Counted from the first letter of the stretch, positions 41,822-52,131 are shown. The stretch is 64,000 bases of DNA from Spirosoma terrae (GCF_010435915.1 NZ_JAAFZH010000021.1:62001-126000), one strand, 5' to 3'. Translations and numbers: made by a program. The notes: generated by a model from the sequence alone, not told the origin.

Positions 41822-42535
41822 TTAGGGCTGACCACGCAGCTTATAAGTAATTGTCAGATTAATAGCAGGCAAATAGCGATAACCCGACAGGTTTCGCTCC
41901 ACAACCGGCACCTGTTCGTCAATAGTGGTTGTTTCGAGAAATCCCTCGTAATCCAGATTCACGCTGGGACGCCCCAGATAGTAGACGCCCAGTTCGACAC
42001 CAATCCCGATACGTTTCCGGGGAATTGCCTGCCCGAACCCCATCCCTAAATAACCAACAACCGACTGCCATCGGAAGCCCAGATCTACGGTTCCCACGTC
42101 TTCGGGCGTTAACTCAAGCCCTCCCAGATTCAGCTTGTCATTGGCTGTAACCACAAAGTTCATGTATGGATGCCAGGTATAGCCAGCGCCACCTACCACA
42201 AAAAAAGCACTCCGCCGGAACGGATAATAGGCCATACTTACCTGCGCTATATTGATGACAAAATCAGGGTCGATTTGTATGTATGATTCCGGCGCGGTTT
42301 TAACCCGAATCGGTTTTCGGTAGGCGGCATACTGTCCACCCGCCCGAATCACCCATCGCTCCGACGTAGTGAGCTTTCGCTGATAGAACAAGCCAACACC
42401 CATGGTTCCCAGTTGCATGCTCAGCGACTGCCGATGCCTACTTCCAGCCAAAGCCATTGTATCCTGCCCCGATGCGTTGGATAAGAGCACAAACGATACG
42501 TTAAATCCAACCAGCAACGCCATCCAACTTCTCAT
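41822..42535 (-). CDS. outer-membrane beta-barrel protein
   Basis: 237 residues with a signal peptide (MRSWMALLVGFNVSFVLLSNASG). The chain alternates amphipathic strands (LSMQLGTMGVGLFYQRKLT, WVIRAGGQYAAYRKP, IAQVSMAYYPFRRSAFFVVGGAGYTW, GIGVELGVYYLGRPSV) and ends in AINLTITYKLRG, typical of 8-12-strand Bacteroidota porin-like or OmpW-like barrels. It is the first gene of a leftward pair with the large lipoprotein. Function unknown. Confidence 0.72.
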   Translation of the reverse strand: MRSWMALLVGFNVSFVLLSNASGQDTMALAGSRHRQSLSMQLGTMGVGLFYQRKLTTSERWVIRAGGQYAAYRKPIRVKTAPESYIQIDPDFVINIAQVSMAYYPFRRSAFFVVGGAGYTWHPYMNFVVTANDKLNLGGLELTPEDVGTVDLGFRWQSVVGYLGMGFGQAIPRKRIGIGVELGVYYLGRPSVNLDYEGFLETTTIDEQVPVVERNLSGYRYLPAINLTITYKLRGQP

Positions 42536-43074
42536 TTCTGTATGGCCGATTCTTTATATTTAACAAATAATCATAAAGGTAACATTTAAGAAAATACATA
42601 CATAGCTTTTGCAAGCATCTTTCACATTATGGACTATCGAGCTACACCCATTTATATATTAAACGGCAGATCGGCCAGAAGATCATACTCGAAATTTTAT
42701 TTCATATTTTCTTAACATACCAAATAAATAACCACAAAAACCTTACAAAATAGCCTAATACATTATCTAACAGCAAAAAGGCGAACCAATCTTATAATTT
42801 ATTTATCAAAAAATTTAACAATCCAAAGTAAATCCGTCCATATGGCCCAATAGATAACTATCTGAGAAATAAATTTACGTAATTCCATTTTCGTAAATAA
42901 AAAATATACTAGATTTGCCAAGATACTACTTAAAAATAAATGGGTACATCACCTCATAATCCATGAAACAGAGGCATGCATGAAAGGTACTTACCTGAGT
43001 CTCCTGATAGGAGTAAGCCAGTAATACGCCAGGCCTATTTCACCTTTTGAATACATACACAAAAAGCTAATCCA
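42536..43074. other. AT-rich divergent control region of the exopolysaccharide locus
   Basis: No gene is seen in these 539 bases. They separate the leftward barrel gene from the rightward exopolysaccharide operon and are far AT-richer than the flanking coding DNA. They hold a candidate -7 element at 42910-42917, short self-complementary runs such as AGATA/TATCT near 42853-42864, and a CTCCT-GAT-AGGAG hairpin at 43001-43013 in the presumed leader. Confidence 0.5.
42910..42917 (+). promoter_or_regulatory. candidate -7 element of the exopolysaccharide operon
   Basis: TAGATTTG fits TAnnTTTG exactly. TTTT at 42888-42891 is a poor -33 match about 19 bases upstream. If used, the transcript begins near 42924 with a leader of about 150 bases that contains the hairpin at 43001-43013. 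Confidence 0.4.
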
Positions 43075-43902
43075 ATGACATCCTATCTAAGCAGAGTGAT
43101 AAGCCATCAACGATTGAGATCGGTTTTATTTGGTTGTGCAGTAGGTAGCCAACTGTTAACAAGCTGCGTTTCCACAAAACATCTTTCTTATTTTCAGCAG
43201 GAAGCAGGAAAAGCAGATACATTAAACGTTGCCAATCGCTACGTTCCCAAGATTCAGCCTGGCGATGTGTTATCGGTTCAGGTGAGTAGTTTAAACCCAG
43301 AGGCAGCTGCTTTTTTTAACCCTTATGCATCCTTTGCCGTTTCTGAACGGATGCCAGCCACGAATACGATTTCCAGCACCACTCCCTTACCGGCTGTAAA
43401 TGGCTATCTCGTTGACAATACCGGTATGATTGAGCTACCCTTACTAGGAAAGGTGAACGTTACGGGTAAGACAGTTACTGAAGTGAAAGACCAACTACGG
43501 TCTTCGTTGAAAGAATACCTAAAAGAGCCCACCGTTAACGTCCGAAACCAGAACTTCCGGATATCGGTCATGGGCGAAGTAGCTCGTCCGTCACTCTATA
43601 CCATTCCCAACGAGCAAATTACCTTATTGGAAGCGCTCAGTCTGTCGGGGGACGTAACGATTTACGGACGTCGGGACAACGTACTACTAATCCGGGAAGA
43701 AAATGGCAAGCGGTCGTTCAATCGTATCGATCTGACCCGCCGGGATTTATTTAACTCGCCCTACTATCATTTGCATCCAAACGATGTGGTTTATGTAGAA
43801 CCAGGTCGTGTTCGGGCAGCCAGTGCCGACCGGACCAATCAGCTCTTACCTATCGTCTTAAGTGGCCTCTCGTTCGTAGCCATCATATTTTCCAGATTCT
43901 AA
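43075..43902 (+). CDS. Wza-like polysaccharide export lipoprotein
   Basis: 275 residues. A lipoprotein signal peptide (lipobox LLTSC, about residue 31) precedes a Poly_export domain (KIQPGDVLSVQVSSLNPEAAAFFNP) and one SLBB domain (FRISVMGEVARPSLYTIPNEQITLLEALSLSGDV, quoted in parts VMGEVARPSLYTI and LLEALSLSGD). The C-terminus ends in a single hydrophobic helix (LLPIVLSGLSFVAIIFSRF), the helix that crosses the outer membrane in the Wza ring. It starts the exopolysaccharide operon and would form the outer-membrane channel with the Wzc-like protein encoded 32 bases downstream. Confidence 0.9.
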   Translation: MTSYLSRVISHQRLRSVLFGCAVGSQLLTSCVSTKHLSYFQQEAGKADTLNVANRYVPKIQPGDVLSVQVSSLNPEAAAFFNPYASFAVSERMPATNTISSTTPLPAVNGYLVDNTGMIELPLLGKVNVTGKTVTEVKDQLRSSLKEYLKEPTVNVRNQNFRISVMGEVARPSLYTIPNEQITLLEALSLSGDVTIYGRRDNVLLIREENGKRSFNRIDLTRRDLFNSPYYHLHPNDVVYVEPGRVRAASADRTNQLLPIVLSGLSFVAIIFSRF

Positions 43903-43934
43903 ACTTTTCTTTTATCCACTAAACAGGCATTCCT

Positions 43935-46283
43935 ATGTCGACTCAGAATAACTATGCCTACGCTCCATACCAACTATATGAAGCGGAAAATACGCCAACT
44001 CTTCGGGCGATCTTAATGCGTTATGTGCAATACTGGAAATGGTTTATTCTTTCATTATTACTGGCAGCGGGAGCGGCTTACGTCTATATCCTGTACCAGA
44101 CACCCATTTATCGGGTAAGCGCCAGTTTATTAATCAAAGACGACAAGAAGGGTTTGAGTGAAGATAATATCCTGAAAGAGATGGACATCTTCACTCCGAA
44201 GAAGGTGATTGAAAATGAAATGGAAATCCTGAAATCCTACGCTATTATGGACAAAGTTGTCAATAGTTTAGGGCTTACAGTTCAGTATTTTAGGCCGACC
44301 AGCACACGCAAAGAAGAACTTTTCGATGAAGCTCCTTTCCGGTTGATGGTCGAAAAAGCCAACGACGACTTATTCGAGAATGACCTCGACGTGAGTGTTG
44401 TTACACCTACCAAAGTTCGCATCAACGATAAGATATACCCAGTTAACCAGAGTATTCAAACGCCATATGGACGACTTCGTGTGTTTGCCAAAAATCCGCT
44501 GAAAGTTGGTTCAGATCCGCTACAGGTTAGGGTGAATCTACACCAGAAAACGGTGGACAGTTATATGAAACGTCTTACTGTTGAGCCAAGCAGCAAAGCA
44601 TCTACCGTCTTATTGATGACACTTGAAGATGCGGTACCAACTCGTGGCGAAGCTATTCTGGACAAGATCATCAGCGAATATAACCAGGCGGCTATTGTTG
44701 ATAAGAACATCGTTGCGGCTAATACGCTGAATTTTATCGAAGAGCGTCTTCGGCTGATTGCAGGCGAACTAACCGCTGTTGAAAAAGGAGTTGAGTCCTA
44801 TAAATCGGCGGAGGGTATAACCGATTTGAGTTCTCAGGCACAGGTCTTTTTATCCACCGTGAAAGAGAACGATGATCGTTTGAACCAGACTAACATTCAA
44901 TTGGATGTAGTTCGGGACATTGAACGATATGTAAACAGTAAAGGAGAAGGCCGTGGCGTTGTTCCTGCGACCATCAGTGTTAGCGACCCTGTTCTGATTG
45001 GATTGGTTCAGAAACTCAGTGAGTTGGAGTTACAACACGATCAATTGAGCAAGACCACCACTGCTAACAACCCAATGCTGCAATCATTGGATAGTCAGAT
45101 CAAAGCCACAAAAGAAAGTCTGACCGAAAACGTTCGCAATGTTAAACAAACGCTGGTCAGTACACAGGAGAAGTTAAAATCGACCAATCGACAGTTGGAG
45201 AATCAGATTCGCACTATCCCTCGTAAAGAGCGGGCTTTGGTAGACATCACCCGGCAGCAGTCGATCAAAAATAACCTATATACGTACCTACTCGAAAAAC
45301 GGGAAGAAACCGCTCTCTCTTATGCATCAACAGTGGCCGATAGCCGCACCATCGATCCTCCACGTGGCGAAACTGACCCTGTTAAGCCTGTTAAAGGAAC
45401 AATCTTTATGCTCTTTGGACTGTTGGGTCTGATGATGCCCATTGGCGTAATAGCCGCCCGTGATGCCCTAAACGACCGTGTTAGTCGTCGCTCCGATGTT
45501 GAGTCGGTATCACAGGTTCCTATTCTGGGCGAAATCGCTTCGACTCGCAATCTTGATCCACTGGTGATGGTCTCGAGTCAGCGTTCGGTTGTGGCCGAAC
45601 AAATTCGTACGCTACGTACCAATCTACAATTCCTGCGTAGCAGCCCCAATGATAGCCAGGTCGTGATGTTTACATCCAGCATTAGTGGCGAGGGTAAATC
45701 CTTTCTATCGCTGAATCTAGGCGCCAGTTTAGCCCTGGTCGACCGTCCGACGGTTATTCTGGAAATGGACCTTAGAAAGCCTAAAATACATTCGGTATTA
45801 AATATGCCGAATGGGATGGGACTCACCAATTACCTGATTCAGGAAGCAACCCTGGATGAAGTATTGCAACCGGTTCCGGGTTTCCCAAACTACCATATCA
45901 TTACGTCTGGGCCCATACCACCTAATCCGGCTGAGTTATTAAGTAGTCCGGCGCTGGAGCAACTGTTTAAAGAGTTACGGGAGCGCTTTGCATATATCAT
46001 CGTGGACTCACCGCCAATTGGACTCGTAACAGATGCTCAGCTTATTGCTCCTCATGTTGATGCCACTATGTTCATGGTACGTCATGACCATACCCCTAAG
46101 GCATATATCCGGATGATTGATAATCTGTATCGGGAGCATCGATTCCAGCGATTAAATCTGGTCCTGAATGGCGTAGGTGGCGGCACTTCGTACCAGTATG
46201 GCTATGGATACGGCTATGGGTATGGCGGCTACTATGAAGAAGGTCATGGCGGCAAAAAAGCGTTGCCCAAGCAGCGTAGCTAA
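43935..46283 (+). CDS. Wzc-like chain-length determinant / tyrosine autokinase
   Basis: 782 residues. Membrane segments at about 34-53 and 495-515 bracket a long periplasmic Wzz/coiled-coil domain. The cytoplasmic BY-kinase domain has Walker A SGEGKSF (K588), Walker A' VILEMDLRKPK, and Walker B YIIVDSPPIG. The C-terminal tail is Tyr/Gly-rich (YQYGYGYGYGYGGYYEEG), the expected autophosphorylation cluster. It controls polymerisation and export together with the Wza-like ring. No Wzb-type phosphatase gene was found in the window, so dephosphorylation must come from elsewhere. Confidence 0.92.
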   Translation: MSTQNNYAYAPYQLYEAENTPTLRAILMRYVQYWKWFILSLLLAAGAAYVYILYQTPIYRVSASLLIKDDKKGLSEDNILKEMDIFTPKKVIENEMEILKSYAIMDKVVNSLGLTVQYFRPTSTRKEELFDEAPFRLMVEKANDDLFENDLDVSVVTPTKVRINDKIYPVNQSIQTPYGRLRVFAKNPLKVGSDPLQVRVNLHQKTVDSYMKRLTVEPSSKASTVLLMTLEDAVPTRGEAILDKIISEYNQAAIVDKNIVAANTLNFIEERLRLIAGELTAVEKGVESYKSAEGITDLSSQAQVFLSTVKENDDRLNQTNIQLDVVRDIERYVNSKGEGRGVVPATISVSDPVLIGLVQKLSELELQHDQLSKTTTANNPMLQSLDSQIKATKESLTENVRNVKQTLVSTQEKLKSTNRQLENQIRTIPRKERALVDITRQQSIKNNLYTYLLEKREETALSYASTVADSRTIDPPRGETDPVKPVKGTIFMLFGLLGLMMPIGVIAARDALNDRVSRRSDVESVSQVPILGEIASTRNLDPLVMVSSQRSVVAEQIRTLRTNLQFLRSSPNDSQVVMFTSSISGEGKSFLSLNLGASLALVDRPTVILEMDLRKPKIHSVLNMPNGMGLTNYLIQEATLDEVLQPVPGFPNYHIITSGPIPPNPAELLSSPALEQLFKELRERFAYIIVDSPPIGLVTDAQLIAPHVDATMFMVRHDHTPKAYIRMIDNLYREHRFQRLNLVLNGVGGGTSYQYGYGYGYGYGGYYEEGHGGKKALPKQRS

Positions 46284-46325
46284 GCTCATTTCTGATTTAA
46301 TAGTATTGTTAACCCCACCCAAGAT

Positions 46326-47012
46326 ATGCTCGGTCTTTCTTTGCCATCACTCAGTGAAACGTCAGTAGCTGACGGATCATTAACAGCAGAAAGTAACGCT
46401 ACGAATAGAGCAGCTCGCGGATATAGTTTGATTAAGCGTCTGTTTGACATTGTCGTTGCTGGCATCGTAACTATTTCAATTTTGATTTGGCTAATCCCTG
46501 TTATTGGCTTGATCATTCGTCTGTCGTCGCCCGGCCCGGTCTTGTTTATACAACTACGCACCGGCCGCAATGGTCGCCCGTTTCGGTGTTTAAAATTTCG
46601 TACAATGACATACGAAAAAAACGCCCAGTTTAAGCAGGCGACCCAAAATGATGTGCGTGTCACACGTATCGGCAAGTTCTTACGCAAAAGTAATCTGGAC
46701 GAATTACCACAGGTGCTCAACGTATTACGTGGTGACATGAGTATTGTTGGCCCTCGTCCACACCCGATTCAACTTGATGCCGAGCATTGGCATACGCTAC
46801 CCGGTTATCCGTACCGCTATGCGGTAAAACCTGGTATTACGGGATTAGCACAGGTACGAGGCTATCGGGGCGAAACGGCCCGACTAATAGATATGCAGCA
46901 CCGGGTTCGGCTCGATCGATGGTACATCTACAATCGTAATCTGCCACTCGATGTTCGAATTTGCTGGTGGACATTCACCAGTATGGTTAAGGGTGATAAA
47001 AAAGCTTGGTAA
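46326..47012 (+). CDS. initiating undecaprenyl-phosphate sugar-1-phosphate transferase
   Basis: 228 residues of the bacterial sugar transferase (WcaJ/PglC) family: one membrane segment (about 40-66), then IRLSSPGPVLFIQLRTGRNGRPF, FRCLKFRTM, NDVRVTRIGKFLRKSNLDELPQ, VLRGDMSIVGPRP and KPGITGLAQVRGYRG. It moves a sugar-1-phosphate from a nucleotide sugar to undecaprenyl phosphate at the inner membrane, starting the repeat unit. The protein is the short, single-anchor form. It lies 42 bases after the autokinase gene. Confidence 0.92.
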   Translation: MLGLSLPSLSETSVADGSLTAESNATNRAARGYSLIKRLFDIVVAGIVTISILIWLIPVIGLIIRLSSPGPVLFIQLRTGRNGRPFRCLKFRTMTYEKNAQFKQATQNDVRVTRIGKFLRKSNLDELPQVLNVLRGDMSIVGPRPHPIQLDAEHWHTLPGYPYRYAVKPGITGLAQVRGYRGETARLIDMQHRVRLDRWYIYNRNLPLDVRICWWTFTSMVKGDKKAW

Positions 47013-47035
47013 AGCCAGAAAATAATAGTTAAAAG

Positions 47036-48433
47036 ATGCTACCGTCCCTATCAACAAAGCTAGGAAGTAAAATAGCTGGAGAAGGAGGCTTTTCGACTCT
47101 TTTTGGCTCAAAAGCTTCAAATCGCGATCGGAATATCCTTAAGAATGTTGCGCTCTCTTTCTCGTTTAAAGGGCTTAGTATCTTATTGACACTAGCTATT
47201 ATACCCCTGTCGATAGATTACATCGATTCTGAACGGTACGGAGTCTGGATTACCATGAGCGCTATGCTCAACTGGATAAATTTAATGGATGTTGGACTAG
47301 GCAATGGCCTACGGAACAAATTAGTTGAGGCTTTAGCTACTAATAACATTGCCTATGGACAGAAGTTGATTAGTACTACATATGCTTTAGTAATCAGCAT
47401 AGTCTTCGCTATTATGCTAATCGTAGGTTTGATTCTACCCTGGATTAATTTACCCTCTTTTTTTAATATTCACACTGTTAGTCAATCAGAGCTGTTAGGG
47501 TCAATCATCGTATCGTTTGTAGCTTTTTGCCTATTATTTATTCTTAAGCCATTGACAGCTGTGATCATGGCGAACCAACAAGCTTCTCTCGATAATTTTA
47601 TTATTTTAATTGGTAACACTTTAGGGATTGCGGGAATCTTACTGCTTAAATATACTACCGCGAATCACGGCAGTTTAATTCAACTAGTAACAGTTTTTAG
47701 CCTAGCTCCACCTCTAGCTTACTTACTGGGAAGCCTGTACATATATCGACGTTTCCCTCTACTAACCCCTTCTGTTCAGGCAATTGATCTTACCGAAGTA
47801 AAAAACCTGGCGGGAAAGAGCTTACAGTTTTTTATTATTCAAATTGCCTCAGCCATTGTACTGACATCAAATAGCGTTGTAATCAGCCAGTTGTTTGGAA
47901 ACGAAACAGTTACCAAATACAACGTAGCATTACGTTACTTCAGCGTTGTGATGATCGTTCAGACAATTGTCCTGACACCAATTTGGTCGGCAGTAACCGA
48001 AGCATATGTGAAGCAAGACTATAATTGGATTAGATCTGCTCTAAAAAAATTGATACTCAACTCTTTGTTATTGTGCTTGGGTCTAGGACTTCAGGTTATA
48101 CTGGCCCCTATCGTATTTAAATACTGGCTAGGCAGTCAGGTCTCGATTGATTCATCGCTTTTATTAGCCGTAGCCTTAGCTACATCGCTTATGGTAATCA
48201 GTAGCGCTTTTACTTACATAATCAATGGTGTAGGCACCCTTCGTGTACAGACCATGACAGCTATTTGTACAAGCCTTCTAAGTGTACCGACAGCATTATA
48301 CCTCGGTCATGCGTTCGGCCCAGTTGGTGTAGTTCTAGCGAATTGTATGTGGATAGCTCTTTTCCTACCTCTACGCATCGTTCAATGCTACAAAATTGTA
48401 ACAAACACATCTAAAAACATCTGGTCAAAATGA
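47036..48433 (+). CDS. Wzx-type polysaccharide repeat-unit flippase
   Basis: 465 residues with about 12-14 membrane segments, MOP superfamily (polysaccharide biosynthesis type). After a short soluble N-terminus comes NVALSFSFKGLSILLTLAIIPLSIDYI and SERYGVWITMSAMLNWINLMDVGLGNGLRNKL, the conserved start of Wzx proteins. It would flip lipid-linked repeats to the periplasm. Its TGA stop overlaps the ATG of the pyruvyl transferase gene (ATGA), so the two are coupled. Base composition is clearly AT-richer than upstream genes. Confidence 0.9.
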   Translation: MLPSLSTKLGSKIAGEGGFSTLFGSKASNRDRNILKNVALSFSFKGLSILLTLAIIPLSIDYIDSERYGVWITMSAMLNWINLMDVGLGNGLRNKLVEALATNNIAYGQKLISTTYALVISIVFAIMLIVGLILPWINLPSFFNIHTVSQSELLGSIIVSFVAFCLLFILKPLTAVIMANQQASLDNFIILIGNTLGIAGILLLKYTTANHGSLIQLVTVFSLAPPLAYLLGSLYIYRRFPLLTPSVQAIDLTEVKNLAGKSLQFFIIQIASAIVLTSNSVVISQLFGNETVTKYNVALRYFSVVMIVQTIVLTPIWSAVTEAYVKQDYNWIRSALKKLILNSLLLCLGLGLQVILAPIVFKYWLGSQVSIDSSLLLAVALATSLMVISSAFTYIINGVGTLRVQTMTAICTSLLSVPTALYLGHAFGPVGVVLANCMWIALFLPLRIVQCYKIVTNTSKNIWSK

Positions 48434-49530
48434 GCATGCTATCTTATCTATATACTGTCAACAAACGCCGGGTAATTACGCTCAAAAAGCTGTTGACAGA
48501 TACTCCATTGAATGATCTCAGCCAATCATCCACAAAAATTGGCGTTATGGACCCCACTATTGGGACAAGTAATCAGGGAGATTTTATTATAAAAGATGCG
48601 GTTACCCAACATCTAAATTCGCTGTTCCCCGAGGCTTTTTTCACTAATTACCCGTCTCAATTACATCGACAATTAGATTCTGTACTACAGCAACGAGACA
48701 ATGAGAGGCTCTTGTTTGTGGCCGGAACTAATCTACTCTCTTCTAATATGGATTTTTACTACCAATGGAAGATTGGGCCCTTGGATGCCAGATTCCTGAA
48801 GAACCGGTATATACTCTTTGGTGTAGGCTGGTGGCAATACCAGCCCGCCACAAACCCATATACACGCTGGCTATATAAAAATGTATTGAGTAAGCACTAT
48901 TTACATGCGGTTCGAGATTCATATACTGAGCAGAAGTTGCGAGAGTCGGGTATCGCTAATGTTCTCAATACCAGTTGCCCGACTTTATGGAACATGACAG
49001 CCGATCACTGCCGAAGTATTCCAACGAGTCGAGCAACTGACGTTGTCACTACGCTCACGTTTTATCACAAAAATGTACAATACGATAAACAGCTGCTGGA
49101 TCAACTGCTGAGTAATTATCGATACGTATACGTTTGGATTCAGGGCGTACGCGACCTCGATTACCTAAAAGAACTAAATTATGCACATCAGGAACGGCTT
49201 ATTCCTATAGCCCCTTCACTAAGTGCCTTTGATTCAGTATTGAAACAATCAGATATTGAATACGTAGGTACGCGTTTACATGCGGGCGTACGAGCGCTGC
49301 AGCACGGAAACAGAACATTAATTCTGGCAGTAGATAACCGCGCATTAGAAATCGGGAGAGACACCAATTTAAACGTGATCCGTCGGGAGGAAGTCGATCG
49401 GGTTGCTGATTTTATCGATAGTGACTACAAAACGTCGATTCATTTGCCTCAGGAAGCAATTGCCAAATGGCGAAATCAATTTAGCCATTTGACAGAGGAG
49501 ACACTTCCAACCTTAACTACAACTCTGTAA
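48430..49530 (+). CDS. polysaccharide pyruvyl transferase family protein
   Basis: 366 residues. The PS_pyruv_trans fold is suggested by GTSNQGDFIIKDAV at the N-terminal nucleotide-like loop, ILFGVGWWQYQPA, LHAVRDSYTEQKLRESGI, TSCPTLW, VWIQGVRDLDYL and VGTRLHAGVRALQHGNRTLIL with the conserved RLHAG motif. Members add pyruvate ketals to polysaccharide sugars from phosphoenolpyruvate; some act in other ways. It starts within the flippase stop codon, so it is translated coupled. It implies an acidic, pyruvylated polymer. Confidence 0.85.
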   Translation: MSMLSYLYTVNKRRVITLKKLLTDTPLNDLSQSSTKIGVMDPTIGTSNQGDFIIKDAVTQHLNSLFPEAFFTNYPSQLHRQLDSVLQQRDNERLLFVAGTNLLSSNMDFYYQWKIGPLDARFLKNRYILFGVGWWQYQPATNPYTRWLYKNVLSKHYLHAVRDSYTEQKLRESGIANVLNTSCPTLWNMTADHCRSIPTSRATDVVTTLTFYHKNVQYDKQLLDQLLSNYRYVYVWIQGVRDLDYLKELNYAHQERLIPIAPSLSAFDSVLKQSDIEYVGTRLHAGVRALQHGNRTLILAVDNRALEIGRDTNLNVIRREEVDRVADFIDSDYKTSIHLPQEAIAKWRNQFSHLTEETLPTLTTTL

Positions 49531-49559
49531 CGTCGTTTCTAACCATACACTATCAGACT

Positions 49560-50873
49560 ATGGAGGCTTATCCTTTTGGGAATCAGTATAACCCGATTAC
49601 ATCACACCGGCTTCGTAACTGGGACTTTTTCTGGATTCTGACTCTTCTGTGTATTTATACTGGCTTCATTCAGTATTTCCAGCCAAAGGGGTTCAATGCA
49701 TTTAAAATTTCTATCGCAGGAACTATGTTCATTGCATTTTGCCTGCTTGTCCGAATTGTATGGAAAAGTGTTCGGCGCCGATCAACATTCTCCCGCTTCT
49801 TTGCCAGCTTTTATACGCTATACTTAGTATACTGCATAATAACGATCTGCAGAAGTGCAGAAATGGATACCCAAGTCATTGCCAATTTATTGGGCAATTA
49901 TACAACAGGACTAGGTTTACTGGTTCCTATAATAGCACTAGCCGGAGATCGAATCATCAACTATGATGTGCTTTTAAGAACCGGACTAAAACTGGTTTGG
50001 GTCGGTATTTTCCTGGCTCCGCTTGGTTTTATCGAAGGCCGATTAGCTTTATTTTCAAGCCCTTTTATCCAGCTCAGTTACTTACTACTCCCTTTTTGGA
50101 CCTACCTAAATAAAAAACAAAAGCAATTACTCATTGCTGGCTTAGTCGTTTGTGCTTTAGTAAGCCTATTGACTAATGTTCGCGCTATCTTAATGAGAGA
50201 ACTACTCTTGATAGGGTGTTTTGTTACATACTTTTTACTACGTAAAAAATCGGTTATAACCATTTTAGCCGCCATTTCAGCTGTTCTATTAGTTGTTCTC
50301 CTAATAACTTACGCAGATACGCTTTCCAGTTTATTTGCACAGCGCGAAATAGATGTTTTCGGGATAAAAATTGATAATGACCAAAACCGGGCTTGGATGT
50401 ATGAAGAAGTATATGCAGACTTGAATCATAAAAACGATCTTACATTCGGACGAGGTCCCTTAGGAAAATACTTCAGTAGCTTTTTCTTTTCTGTATATGA
50501 GTATTCAGGGAGTAGTGCTGATGACTATTATCGATATAACATTGAAGTTGGTATTTTATCCTACTTATTAAAAGGCGGCTACGTACTCCTTTGGTCAACT
50601 TTATTTTTACTAATCGCAGCCGGCTTTCTAGGGTTAACAAAAGCTAATAACCCTTTTGTGGTCGGTCTGGGTATAACTATTCTATGCCATTCACTTGGAA
50701 TGTTCATCGAAAATTACCCTAAGCTGTCTGCTTATGATGTAGTGATCTGGCTTTATGTGGGAGCCTGTTTATCCAATACAGTTAGGGCTAGTAAGGATCC
50801 TTTGGAAGGATTAAAACAGCCTTTCCTTATGAATAGCTTATATCGAATAAAGCCACTAATGCCCGTTGGTTAA
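49560..50873 (+). CDS. Wzy-like O-antigen/exopolysaccharide polymerase
   Basis: 437 residues with about 11-12 membrane segments and a large periplasmic loop (about 255-320: AQREIDVFGIKIDNDQNRAWMYEEV and GRGPLGKYFSS). The profile, a loop holding RGPLG near an O-antigen ligase/Wzy region and position beside wzx, points to the polymerase. Such proteins have little sequence conservation, so the assignment rests on topology and context. It is 30 bases after the pyruvyl transferase gene. Confidence 0.75.
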   Translation: MEAYPFGNQYNPITSHRLRNWDFFWILTLLCIYTGFIQYFQPKGFNAFKISIAGTMFIAFCLLVRIVWKSVRRRSTFSRFFASFYTLYLVYCIITICRSAEMDTQVIANLLGNYTTGLGLLVPIIALAGDRIINYDVLLRTGLKLVWVGIFLAPLGFIEGRLALFSSPFIQLSYLLLPFWTYLNKKQKQLLIAGLVVCALVSLLTNVRAILMRELLLIGCFVTYFLLRKKSVITILAAISAVLLVVLLITYADTLSSLFAQREIDVFGIKIDNDQNRAWMYEEVYADLNHKNDLTFGRGPLGKYFSSFFFSVYEYSGSSADDYYRYNIEVGILSYLLKGGYVLLWSTLFLLIAAGFLGLTKANNPFVVGLGITILCHSLGMFIENYPKLSAYDVVIWLYVGACLSNTVRASKDPLEGLKQPFLMNSLYRIKPLMPVG

Positions 50874-50892
50874 ACCTTATCAATAACGTATT

Positions 50893-52131
50893 ATGACAAC
50901 TAGCGCTCAGAGTGTCGTTTCGGTCTTAGATAAGTCGGAAAAACAGGTAGATAAAAAAATGCGTGTCCTTTGGCTCGCCAATTATCCGTTGCTTCAAAAT
51001 CATAAAGGTCATCCGGCTAGTTGGATGACTTCATTAGCCCAAGTACTGCAACATCATGTTAGTCTAACAATTGTAACCTGGAATTCGTCAATCAACGCAA
51101 GTACTCAAATTCAAAAGGATGGTATTAATTATATTTATTTAAAATCTCCCCGAGGCAGTATAGATCTTCTAACAGGTTGTTTATTGAAGATAAACCAATT
51201 GAAATCTTATCTTAAACAACACGAACAGGAGTTTGATATTATTCATATACACGGATCCGAGAATCAGTTTCTTGCAGCCTGCGCTTCAATAGACAAACCC
51301 AAAGTACTGTCTATACAGGGCATAATATCAGAGTACTATAAAATAATTCCTGAGTTCCTATCTTATCGGCGGTTTTATTGGTTGTTGGCTAGTTACTATG
51401 AACGAAGCCACTGTCGACGTTTGCCCAGTTTTATGTGTCGCACCCATTGGGATACAGCCTGGGTCAATCAACTAAACCCCCAAGCTATTGTCCACCAGGT
51501 TTGGGAAATGATCAGGCCTGTATTTTTCACCGTCAATAATGATTTTTCCCGCAACGAAAAACTGCTTTATGTAGGAGGTGCGCAACGTATCAAAGGTTTC
51601 AATGAACTGTTGTTAACCTTCAACCTAGTAAAAGCACAACACCCAGCCATGAAACTGATTATTCTTGGCGCTAAACCAAGCTCGCTTTCGTCGGTTGAAA
51701 AATTCATTCAAAAACAAAATCTGACCAATATTTCACTGGCCGACTTGGAATTCAGAGGGATGGTCAACGGACAAGGCTTGATCGAGGCCTACAATGAGAG
51801 TTTTTGTTTAGTCCATCCCTCTTATATTGACAACAGTCCTAACAGCGTATGTGAAGCCCAGGTAGCCGGATTACCTGTTGTAGCCAGTAATGTTGGTGGC
51901 GTTTCAAGCCTCATTGAACACAGCCAAACCGGACTTTTAACGACACTCGACCCTTCCGATATAGCCCACCAAATTCTTCGGTTAAAATCGGATACCGATC
52001 TGGCCAAAATCATCAGTCATCAAAGTCGATTTGTTGCCAGACAGCGACATAATCCTAACCAAATTAAGCAGGCTGTTCTTAACACGTATCAGTCGGTTTG
52101 TAATGTGTATAAATCGGAAGTTTCTGTATGA
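50893..52131 (+). CDS. GT4-family glycosyltransferase
   Basis: 412 residues, GT-B fold. After a 20-residue extension comes MRVLWLANYPLLQ, then GHPASWMTSLAQVLQHH; the C-terminal half has LLYVGGAQRIKGFNELL, LIILGAKPSS, and the donor-site segment SFCLVHPSYIDNSPNSVCEAQVAGLPVVASNVGG with the conserved Glu. It would add one sugar of the repeat unit at the cytoplasmic face. Its TGA overlaps the start of the acetyltransferase gene. The acceptor and donor are unknown. Confidence 0.88.
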   Translation: MTTSAQSVVSVLDKSEKQVDKKMRVLWLANYPLLQNHKGHPASWMTSLAQVLQHHVSLTIVTWNSSINASTQIQKDGINYIYLKSPRGSIDLLTGCLLKINQLKSYLKQHEQEFDIIHIHGSENQFLAACASIDKPKVLSIQGIISEYYKIIPEFLSYRRFYWLLASYYERSHCRRLPSFMCRTHWDTAWVNQLNPQAIVHQVWEMIRPVFFTVNNDFSRNEKLLYVGGAQRIKGFNELLLTFNLVKAQHPAMKLIILGAKPSSLSSVEKFIQKQNLTNISLADLEFRGMVNGQGLIEAYNESFCLVHPSYIDNSPNSVCEAQVAGLPVVASNVGGVSSLIEHSQTGLLTTLDPSDIAHQILRLKSDTDLAKIISHQSRFVARQRHNPNQIKQAVLNTYQSVCNVYKSEVSV